The notes beneath the pieces were generated by a model. It saw only the letters and a list, made by a program, of their open reading frames with translations. It did no database searches and was not told the DNA's origin. From contig BDGG01000006.1 in the NCBI GenBank assembly GCA_001949185.1, forward strand, positions 2,250,463 to 2,314,462: a DNA stretch of 64,000 nt, read 5' to 3'. The translations under genes and the position numbers were made by a program. Below, piece by piece: positions 55,016-64,000 of this stretch (position 1 is its first letter; each line of letters begins with the position of its first letter). Origin of the DNA: Ramazzottius varieornatus. Lineage: Eukaryota > Tardigrada > Eutardigrada > Parachela > Ramazzottiidae.

Positions 55016-56155
55016 ATGCGGAACTCTTCATACGACGAACTCAACGGCACCGGAGCTGGTTTTCCGCAGTTTACGGCACCTCAGCACGACTATTCCTTCG
55101 TTGGGAACTGCAATAAGGGGTCCGACGCAAGCTAGACATTCCGTTCAACATTCAACCTAATCACCAAAATCCTAGCTCTGGTCACGAATGGTTTGCTGGT
55201 GTACCTCTTTGCCCGGTACCGATCCGTTCGAACCCCATTCAACGTGTACGCGGTCAACCTGTGTCTCTCGAACTTGGGTTACCTCAGCTTTCTCTATCCC
55301 ACCAGCCTGTACAACGAATGGCGACCAACATCTTCACCGCCATCGAAAGCCTTTTGCGTGTTCCACCGGTTCACCATTCATGGCTTCAGACCCGTCATCG
55401 TCCACACTCACCTCTTGGTTGCTCTTAATCGGTTGTGGGCTTTAGCGGCACCAGTATCCTACAGAAACTACCACCGATCGGATTCCCTTCTTCGACCATC
55501 TCTAATCTGCTTGTCCATCTGGCTGTATGTTGAACTCTTTATACTCCCTGGTATCGTCATCGATGCTTTGAGCCCACCATCTCTGTACGAAACGGTGCAC
55601 TGCTCGGCCAACTCGTGTGGACCCAACTGGTACCTCAACACCGGACTTTTCCTGATCTATGACGCCCCGCTGGTTCTCTTTCTGCTGATCTATCCGGTGA
55701 TTTTCGCGATCATCTTCAGCACCTCTCGACTTCGACCTGGACATGTGTCATCAATTCAGCATCCGACTAACCAAACAGAGAATACTGCTACCCATGACGG
55801 AGATAATCATACGCTTCGGCCGACATCACACGGCGAGCATCCAGTACCAGTGACGGCTGTAACCACCAACTCGAAGGCTTCGTGCTTTGGCCGTTTGGCG
55901 CACCAGAGCGGTCGGCAGTTCATGATGCTGACCTTATTAACCTTCAACGTGGTGATTTCGCTATTTCCCGCCCAACTGTACTACACGCTAATTACTTTCG
56001 GTCTGAACCCATCAGGAATGTTCGCTGTGGTCGGAACTTTGTACGCGCTCGGATGCATTTTCGACCCAATCTTGTTCTTCATCTCTGTCACAACGTTCAA
56101 GGAAGCTTTCAGGCAGATGTTCCGATTACACCAGCAACCTCGCAGATATTGCTAA
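55016..56155 (+). pseudogene. Divergent rhodopsin-like (class A) GPCR with in-frame TAG before TM1
   Basis: A frame from ATG 55016 to the stop at 56153-56155 is single-exon and seven-helix in pattern. The N-terminus has sequons NSS and NGT, then a TAG at codon 40 (55133-55135), then TM1 (LITKILALVTNGLLVYLF) in the same frame. Later landmarks: PFNVYAVNLCLSNLGYL in TM2; CVFHRF before TM3; NRLWAL where D/ERY is expected; LFLIYDAPLVLFLLIYPVIF in TM5; a cytoplasmic loop of about 70 residues; FPAQLYYTL in TM6; and DPILFF where NPxxY is expected. The ligand is unknown. The TAG may be a real null mutation, a sequencing error, or lie in an unrecognised 5' splice arrangement (a TAG ending CTAG could be an acceptor). 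Apart from the TAG the 340 downstream codons are intact. Confidence 0.75.
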
Positions 56156-56526
56156 GTGTCTGTAGGAATTCATAGAGTTTCCCACGAATAATGTCGGCAC
56201 CTACGTTCATCACGTGTTCATGTATCAACGTGTTGCTGGAGTTTCTTTCCTCTGGGCACATTCTAATATTGGCCTGCTGAACGGTGTGGTTAAAGTAGTC
56301 GCACCTGCCCTTGGTTATCAGTTTTCACGCCTAGTCAAGTTGAATGACTGCACTGGAAGTGACACGGTTGGCGGTCTTGCACACCACAAGATTCAAGTCT
56401 GTGCCACTGGCACTGTAAGCGCAGTTCTCTGATCGCTCACAAGTTTACTCGTGATGAATGAACCGCCATTGGGTCTGGTAAATTCTCGTGATCTCGCTTC
56501 GTACACAGATGTTTTGCAGATTAAAA

Positions 56527-57517
56527 TCAGGCACAATGATCAGCAGGCATCTCGTCTGGTTTCAAAACGAGTGGTAGAACGACAGGCATGTCTGATACTG
56601 CCGGTTTCGTGTCGGACGCGGGATAGACCCACTGTCGTCCCAGAGCATCGAGCAGTACTCCGGGTCCCGACATCCTGAAGTTACGAAATACGGGTAGCAT
56701 CAATTTGGGAATACGTTAAATTGTTTCGAGCCTCGTTGGACATATCAATAGGTTAAGGCATCAAGCCTTCCAGTTTACCAACACGCCACTCACCTGCCTT
56801 CCTGAAATCGTCCCACAAAGTAATATTCAGCGCATGAGTATTCCCCTTGGCCATGATAATTGCCGGAAAGCATCTCTCCCTTGTACTCGACGTGCTGATC
56901 AACCAAGTTCACGTAACACCGTGGTCCAGACAAGACATTCTTTTCCCATTGGCCCACCAAGACCGAGCCATCAGCCTTGGCGTATTTTCCATAACCGTTG
57001 CGCTCGGGACGTCCCTCCACACCATATGCAAACTGACCACCTGTGTACAATTGTCTCAAGCAGTTTGTCACCTTGCAAGGTGCCAAACTACTTGAGGCAT
57101 AAAGGTTGTAGGTACCCATCATTATGCGCATGAAGTTAGTCTTTATAACCATATACAATATACAGCTCCTCGCTACCGTAATTTTTAGCTTGACATCACG
57201 TACTGAAGCTGTCGCCATTGTCGTACGTTACGTTGCAAGTTGGTGTAGGTGGCGGTAGGTTTGATTCCGGTTTTATGGCTTCTGGAGGTGGAGTAGCAGC
57301 CTTGTGGCCTTTCTCTGCAACGAAGAAAGTGCTCACCTTATCGGGATCCGTGACGGTAATCCATTAGCCCAAGGATAGCTTCATCATGTCACCATGGGAA
57401 AGTGGCCTTGTGCGGGAGCGACGACATCGGCATCACATCAGATTGGTACAAAGAATCGTGAACCACATTTTTCCCATGTAACGTTCGCGTTGGTTCGTCA
57501 AACTTACTTTTGGGCAT
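56527..57517 (-). CDS. MORN-repeat protein
   Basis: Four minus-strand exons, 57517-57508, 57314-57204, 57040-56794 and 56674-56527, join in phase to 171 codons. The first coding exon is only 10 nt (ATG CCC AAA A). The N-terminus is lysine and proline rich (MPKKKGHKAATPPPEAIKP), followed by at least three to four MORN repeats: VTYDNGDSFSGQFAYG, GYGKYAKADGSVLVGQWEKN, EYKGEMLSGNYHGQGEY and YFVGRFQEGRMSGPGV, the last one created at the exon 3/4 junction, and a short non-repeat tail ending DHCA. MORN proteins bind membranes or scaffold cytoskeletal structures such as cilia. Which role applies here is not shown. The gene converges on the GPCR, with 371 bp between their stop codons. Confidence 0.85.
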
Positions 57518-60500
57518 GATTTCTCAAAGGAATTTTCACATGGTTCACTGATCCGCATACTGTAAGTCTATTCTGTTGTTAGGAAGATGGAGCCTTCTTC
57601 ACCAGCAGATAGTCACAGAAAGTACTTCGAATTCAGTGTTCAAGATGATGCCAGGCGATGCCTTTTATGTTACTGGGCCGGCGTCAAGGTCACCTTTTAA
57701 GGTTGATTCAGATCGCTTATACAGTATACGAGGATAACCAACGTTCGCAGGTTTATTCGCCCAACGACCTTCAGTAGTTTCCCGAATTGCTCGAGCCGAT
57801 TGGGTTCCGGTGCTGTCGGTGACAAAGGTGGGAAGCCGCCAAATGTTTTAGCTGTGAGTTGTGTGAGGCCGCCAAAATTCCTCAGCCCCGCTCACTCGAT
57901 GACTGAAGTAAATATGGGGTCGATAGTTCGAAACAGCAGAATCACGAGTTACTTAACTGCTCTCAGTTTTCTCTGTCAACGCTACCAGTTCTAAGACTTA
58001 CGGCTGGTGCGCTGCAGTACAGTACTACTGTGTACGCTTAGGGATGTCTCAGGAGACTAGACAGCGATAAGGAAGAGGAGATACCAGAACTCTTGAATTG
58101 CTCCGGGCGATGAGCTTGAATTTTTTCCATACGTAATGAGTCAGTCCTGAATGGAAATTTGTAAACAAAGCCTCACATTTTGTTGTTAATGCCGAAATGA
58201 GGAGAACAAGCTGCAGCCTTTAACGCAGGCGACGGATGCCCAGCGGAGCAGGGTGATTTGTTTATTTACGCAGGGTACTTCAAGCGGCAGAGATAGATGT
58301 CGGCCATTCATCAGTCATTCATGTAATGTAATCGTTCTGGAGAATATGAATATAGAGAGTTGGATGTGTAATGGGTGTGCGTCGTGGCGTGGCGGAAATA
58401 AAGTCTAAGCGTTTAGTGGGCCATACTGGTAGCTCCACGATGGATGGCATCCAGCTGTTGCAGCGGAATAGCCCAGGGGCTCCTTTCACGCTTTGCCAGG
58501 CTAATAGATCTCCGTATAGCCGGCTCAATGGACGCAATCGATGGTGTCAGGCCGTCGCTCTTCATCAGTGTACGCTTTTAGAAACACAAATTGTGGCACA
58601 CGAAAGATGAGCTGGCTCACCAGCCAAAAACTTGGGCGTACGTGATTCTTGGCGTTGATCGCGAATTAACCTCAAACCTTTGGACATTATAGTATAGACA
58701 GAAAAAGAGATGAGCTCTGTAATCCGAGAAGGAAAACTTGACCTGAGATTAAACAAACGACGTTGAGCAACTGCTTGTCGATCCGTCACCTCCTCCAGCT
58801 TGTTTTGATAGGTTGAATCTATTCGGGGCAAACTTTTCGAGAACTATTTTGGCTGAAGTCGTCAAAAGGGATACGGACAAAATACATTTCGCACTGATCG
58901 TTTTGGTTGTATCGGCAAAAAAACCGCTTAAGGACATCAGTTTGTTGGTTTTGATGATGAACATCTGGCCAGTTATGGTCAGTTTTGGTCACCCATAGAA
59001 AACGGATGACCAGTGGTCGCTCTTTCTGCTGACCACTTGCCCCTATACCAGGGGAGAAATTCCTCTGCCGAGGGTCCGAACCAAAAACCTTTAGAAAGAG
59101 GCTGCGGTATGCCATTAGGAGCCAGTTATCTGCTTGCCGCTCGTTCGACATCAAAATGCAGCGTTCCCTAGTCGGCTTCCAACTGCGCAGCTGATCAAGG
59201 AATGTGCTTCCTTCTGAATTGATATTCGTTCTGGAAAACAACTTCTAGTTCCCCGTTCGGAAGCTACTTCATCGACTGTTTTGGCAGTTGAGGGAGCCAG
59301 CAAAATTTCGGCAGTGCGTGTTTTGATTTCATAGCAGACACTCCAGGCAAAAAGCGACCAGTATTCAACGAGACCCAAAGTCCACCGATAACAGTCATTC
59401 ACCCTTCACAAAAAACTTCGTAACTCAATCATGACTCATCCGATCAGCCTGAACTTTTGGCTCAAAAGAGCCCGGATGAGTGATACGGAAGACTGCATCC
59501 GTTAGTTGGACTAAAAGTACCCCAGATGGAAAAACTGATTCCTGAGTAGTTTTGTTCCCATACCAAACGATCACTTTGAGATAGTTTTTTTCTTCATATG
59601 GCCTGTGTATTCGACCATTAGTATTCATTAAGATCTAATCTACATGACACTGAATTTGATTAATGTGCTACACTGTCCTGCCGAGAAATGTTCATCTTTT
59701 ACTTTGCCACTGGGTGGGTAACACTTACTCATGCCAGTTCATTCTTTTGATAGAACAAGAAATTCCTGAGCTGGACGTCAACCATTAATAATAACTAAAT
59801 CTAAATCTACAGAGGGTAGTGCATTTTAATTGGTCGTTGAAAAAATATCGCGCTCATCAAAGTCTACTACGATATTTATGCAAATTTATAACCTCGGCTC
59901 ACTTACAGCCCGAAATACCCACTTAGAAATGACAGATCTCAGAAATAAATCAGGCGGCGCTGTCCATTAAATGTGGTAATTTGTTGTTGTGGGTACTTTG
60001 AGGCAGATTCGTCTCGGCAGGGAAAGCCGACCCTCTAGGGAGCTGTTGCGTTGCTGCGTCAACACCAAGACATTCGGCTCCCAGGCTCTCATTGCACTTC
60101 ACCGCGAAGACGAAGGTCTAGTTTGATGCTCACAACTCGTCTCCCATTTCAAAGTGGTTGGAGAAACTCGAACGATGCTGTTTTCCACGGTCGGAAGTTA
60201 TCGGTGTCCTGTTTCACGAGAAGAAGGTCGAACAAGCCTTAATTTGATTTTAAAGATGTCGATCGTGACGTCACTGCGAAGTTCTCCGTTAGCGTCCACT
60301 CCTTGGTAGTATAAACGCTATTGGCATCTGATTCATCTTTTGATGCGCATCATTGCGTGTAGAATTACTGTGTACAGATGTGAAGAAGAAGAAGAGAGCG
60401 CATAGAGGATTGACAAGGGAGTATTGGTTGTACACAGTGGCCGTCTTTGTGGATGGCCGTGTTGATGAGGAGCTGTCAGAACGACGGAAGTCGCCTGTGG

Positions 60501-61172
60501 AGCTTGTTTCTCAGCGTCAATCTCATCCTCTGCCCAGCTTAACAGGCTGATTTTTTGTATCATACAAGCCATGATGCCCGTTTATGTTGGTCTAAAGTAC
60601 GGATTATTAGTGCCGCTATTCAACATGGCCACACTTGAATGCCAGATCGTCATGTCTTACTAGTGATGGATTTGTCACGCTCTTCTCTTTTCATCGGTTT
60701 CTTTTCGGGTTTTCTACAATCATACTGATGCTTCTTTTACCGCATTATCGTGAAATGGATATGTGAATCGAAACCACTCGTCTAATGTAGACGTGTGGAC
60801 AACGGTTTTGATTGTAGAGATCTGTTTGCCCAACATCTAAAGAACCTGTAAGTGACCTTAATCCACGTTCGAAGCCCTTCATCAGCGACCATAAGAACGT
60901 TAGTCCTTTCTATGCAAACTCTTCTGCCAGAAAATTTCGTAAAGGTTTCCATAATTTCGATGATTCGGTTTGTTTCAGTTCGGTTATCGGCTTCGGTTTC
61001 TGATATCGGGTATGACAAAGGAGAGCCGCTAATTTCTGTAACTTGGCAGGTGTGAGTCCCCTTGCCCCAAACATTTGTTCTGTAGGTGAGTTGCCGTTTG
61101 GGCAAGCTGTCCTTCTTGACTGACTCATGATGGAGTCCACCAAGACTCGATAAACTCGTACACCCCACAAAG
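57518..61172. other. 3.7-kb intergenic region
   Basis: No motif-bearing frame was found. The right end (about 60800-61172) should hold the promoter and 5' leader of the tachykinin-receptor-like gene. Confidence 0.45.
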
Positions 61173-64000
61173 ATGGAACTATTTGACCCAAACGATAATC
61201 ACACCCTCGTGCCAAACCCAGTTCCGCTGCCCCTCTGCGAAGGTTACGGCTCAGAGGACGGCAGTCCACAGGAATATCATTTGCCGTTGGGTTGGCAGTA
61301 CGGTTACGGCTTGTTGTGCGCCATTATTTCCATCATGGGCGCAGTGGGAAACGGCATCGTCATCTGGATTTGCCTGTATTACCGACGCATGAGGACCATC
61401 ACCAACTTTTTCATTGCCAATTTGGCGGCTGCCGACCTCCTCCTCAGTATCTGTAATGTCCCGCCGACCAGTTACTTCATCCTGACGCAGAACTGGCCCT
61501 TTGGCCAAGCCGCCTGCGCCTTTGTCAATTTCATCGCCACAACGCCCATCGTGGCTTCGGTGCTGACCATGATGTGCATCTCCATCGATCGGTAAGTTTC
61601 TTCAGCTCGTATTTCTACGACGGGCATGTCTCGAAACCCTAACAATATTGGGACGTGGCCAAATGGACTGGATCAACTCGCCATTTCAAGTGGCGCGATG
61701 TTGGCTGTAGGTGTGCGCCACTTGAAAAAAACGATATTGTTCAACATGGTTTCAATATGTTGTAAACCAGTAATCCGCCGTAGACCAAGACAGGTTTCCT
61801 CAGGCCGACTGTACCGACAGCTTTTGGCGCTCAGACTGGAAGAGAGTCAATTTCTTTGTCCTTGGCACAGAAGCGGGGCGGGTTTTCCCGCGGCTATGGA
61901 ATGGTATTGCAAGAAATGAAACTCCGCAGGGAGGTTCCAGTTGGGGCATGTAAGTTTGAACAGGAGACGGAGTAAATATAATCATAATCTATCGGCCAAC
62001 CTCCACTGCATGTACAGAAACACCAAAAGTTGGACGAAAATGCGATTATACGTCAATCTGAGCTTTGCTTTTGAGAATATGTGTCAGAGCAAATACATGA
62101 CCCAATGGAGCTTATTATGTGACATAACGTTAACTGGCCTGATCGCTGTCAGTCATTTTTTGCCAAATTCGAGTCCTCATCCAACATGTGTTACTTGTCC
62201 CCTTCCGAGGCTGTCATCAAAACCTCGTCAGCCAAAGTAAAAAAATGAGAGACGGTAATCTCGGAAGTAGTTGAACATTTGCAGATGATGACCCAACGAC
62301 AAGTGAGGTCTCCAAACGATGCTGGCGATCAAGCGAAGTAGTTCGTGCGTAACCGAAGAACATCTCGCTGCCACACCCTTTCAAACTCGCGCACTGAAAT
62401 TGTTCGCGCAGGCTATGGGATGCGTCTACAAGATGTGATTCTTGGTATTTGAGCGTGGAGAGAACGATGGGACCATTCACGACTTCACTCGGGTCGCTCC
62501 TCACGTAGGCAGTTCATTGCGAACCTTTCTTGGTATTTGGGTTTGCAATGTGATGTACACTGTAGTGGGTAGCGAGAATAGTGCGGGTGCTTAAGCGCTG
62601 ATACCCTCCATAGCATGTTGACGAGTTCTTTGAAATTACCATGGACAACAAAGCTTTCCTGTGGCGTAACATGTTTTCCTTCCATCACAAAGCTGAGTTG
62701 CGGAAGTCGAACGCTAAAGTGCTCCAATACAATTCGGTCTTTAGGTACATTGCCATCGTCCATCCGATGCGTCCGAGGATGAGCAAATACACCGCTTACG
62801 TCATAATTGTGGCCATTTGGCTAACCGGAGGCAGCGTCTCTTTTCCAGCCCTGGTCTATAGCGCTACGTTCGCTAATGGCAATACAACCATCTGCTCGCT
62901 CCAGTGGGACGCTCCTCAGTCGGAGAAAAAAGTGAATTCAGGTTCGTGCAGAAAGTTGCATTATAGTATTCTGTTCTGCAAATACAACCGGAAACACGAC
63001 AAATTTTCGGTGCGGTACCATCGTGTACACAGTATTGTATTATTGGCCAGAAGCTGATGGACATACCAGACTTTCGCAAAGGACGTCCCACCCTGCACCA
63101 TATTTTTAGACATATTTGAAATATTTACTACCATTAATTACTTTGACAGAACGATTCATTACGAATGGAAATATGTGACAGGTTATTCTATGCACACTAA
63201 TTTTTTACAGAGTTCATCTATCAGTTTGCGTACATGTTCATTACGTACTTCGTTCCTGTGGTGGCGCTGACGTTCGCCTACGGAAGAGTGGCCAAGGAGC
63301 TGTGGGGAACCAAAAGCATCGGGGAGATATCGGTTGCTCAAATCGAAAGTATTAAGAGCAAGAAGAAGGTCATTATTTCTCACTCAATCATTGTAGTCAT
63401 TTCCGGTAGTTTGGCAAGTTTGTGCTATGAATTGGTATATCGTTATTCCCCAACATTTACAGCTCGTTAAAGTCCTCATTTGGGTAATGACGACATGTGC
63501 CATATGCTGGGCACCCTTCCATATATGGTTCATCGTCACCAGCATCAACCGATGCGTACAGTTGTTGAAACACGCTTCTCACATTTTCACAAGGTAATTT
63601 TGGTATTGCAATATTCTTTTATGCTCCAGAATTTCAGCTCTGAATTTCCCTTGCTCCGAGATTTCTAGATCTAGTGTTTGAAAACTGATGGAAACGTGTG
63701 CAACTGAATTGAACAAGGTCTTTGTCTCAGATGGCGCACGTTTACACCGTTACTGGCTGGAAGGGTGCGCCACTGGAGCGCACGATCTAGTTCAAAAAAC
63801 TTGTTCACGTCTCAACGAAGGCTTTCACCGGTTAGTGTGAAAGTATTGATCAAGAGAGTAGCCTAAAATAGAAATTAAGATAAATTATTGAGAATGAGCG
63901 TGAGAGACTTAGATTGATTCGTCATCGATTTTAACCATTCGATTGCTCATTCATCTATTTTTTCGCAGTTCCTACGTCTTAGCAATGTCCAATTCCGTCT
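61173..64000 (+). CDS. Tachykinin-receptor-like class A GPCR, 3' end beyond window
   Basis: Exons 61173-61591, 62745-62941, 63211-63368, 63463-63593 and 63969-64000 (cut by the window edge) join in phase. TM1 GLLCAIISIMGAVGNGIVIW; TM2 NFFIANLAAADLLLSICNVP; the TM3 start CAFVNF; the DRY motif made at the first splice (ISIDRYIAIVHPMRPRMS); the TM5 region FIYQFAYMFITYFVPVVALT, then AYGRVAKELWG; basic KSKKK; TM6 CAICWAPFHIWFIV; and TM7 start YVLAMSNSV, leading to the expected NP-I-Y. These match insect tachykinin receptors of the TKR86C/99D kind. The receptor would couple peptide binding to Gq-type signalling. NPY- or other neuropeptide receptors are the main alternatives. Two introns carry dispersed hairpin repeats. 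Confidence 0.92.
61687..61724 (-). repeat. Dispersed hairpin repeat, copy H (tachykinin-receptor intron 1)
   Basis: Arms extend to TTCAAGTGGCGC and GCGCCACTTGAA. The loop is shortened (minus strand CCTACAGCCAACATC). Starts 95 bp after the donor of a 1.15-kb intron. Confidence 0.85.
63728..63776 (-). repeat. Dispersed hairpin repeat, copy I (tachykinin-receptor intron 4)
   Basis: Arms CAGATGGCGCAC and GTGCGCCACTGG; the minus-strand loop reads AGCCAGTAACGGTGTAAAC. Starts 134 bp after the donor. Confidence 0.84.

Noticed and set aside
54855..55160. 101-codon plus-strand frame over the GPCR N-terminus
   Set aside because: Out of frame with TM1, no signal peptide, no helix; the competing frame has sequons and continues into TM1.
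58819..59241. 140-codon minus-strand frame
   Set aside because: No recognisable motif and composition typical of chance frames in this region.

Overview
This is a stretch of a compact metazoan nuclear genome. Protein genes are split by short GT-AG introns, gene density is moderate, and several DNA transposons are present. The gene set is animal: a complete 27-exon teneurin, an orcokinin-type neuropeptide precursor, a tachykinin-receptor-like GPCR, a Ly6/three-finger GPI-type protein, an MPV17L2-like protein, LCMT1 and a MORN-repeat protein. Orcokinin plus a single invertebrate-style teneurin point to Ecdysozoa. A tardigrade is my best guess, but nothing in the sequence proves it. I rebuilt each multi-exon gene by hand from splice signals and checked that reading phases add up; no search was run.

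Layout. 1-5.3 kb: transposon graveyard, with a decayed pogo/Tigger-like copy, a mariner/maT-like element with clean TIRs and TA duplications but one in-frame TAG, and a broken MATH-BTB gene. 5.5-7.1 kb: LCMT1 (+). 7.3-10.3 kb: head-to-head pair of paralogous secreted proteins of a family I do not recognise. 10.3-22.7 kb: 12 kb with no gene I can support. 22.7-42.2 kb: teneurin (+), with a two-exon nuclear-protein gene nested antisense in one intron (33.8-35.1 kb). 44.9-45.9 kb: orcokinin precursor (+). 46.7-47.4 kb: Ly6-type protein (+). 47.4-50.1 kb: FLYWCH-type Mutator-like element with degenerate long TIRs and an intron-containing, frameshifted transposase. 50.5-51.4 kb: MPV17L2-like (-). 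53.5-53.8 kb: 327-bp foldback element built from TTGACCAA words. 55.0-56.2 kb: divergent class A GPCR (+) whose N-terminus is cut by one TAG. 56.5-57.5 kb: MORN-repeat protein (-). 61.2 kb to the end: tachykinin-receptor-like GPCR (+), running off the window.

The most unusual signal is a family of 11 short (38-51 bp) imperfect hairpins with arms close to CAAGTGGCGCAC / GTGCGCCACTTG and an asymmetric conserved loop near AGCCAATAACACTGAAAAC. Nine of the 11 lie in introns of three different genes, and the first hairpin of each such intron starts only 53-149 bp after the 5' splice site. The genes do not form a pathway. The only functional theme is neuronal or extracellular signalling (teneurin, orcokinin precursor, two GPCRs, Ly6 protein), and I would not infer co-regulation from that.
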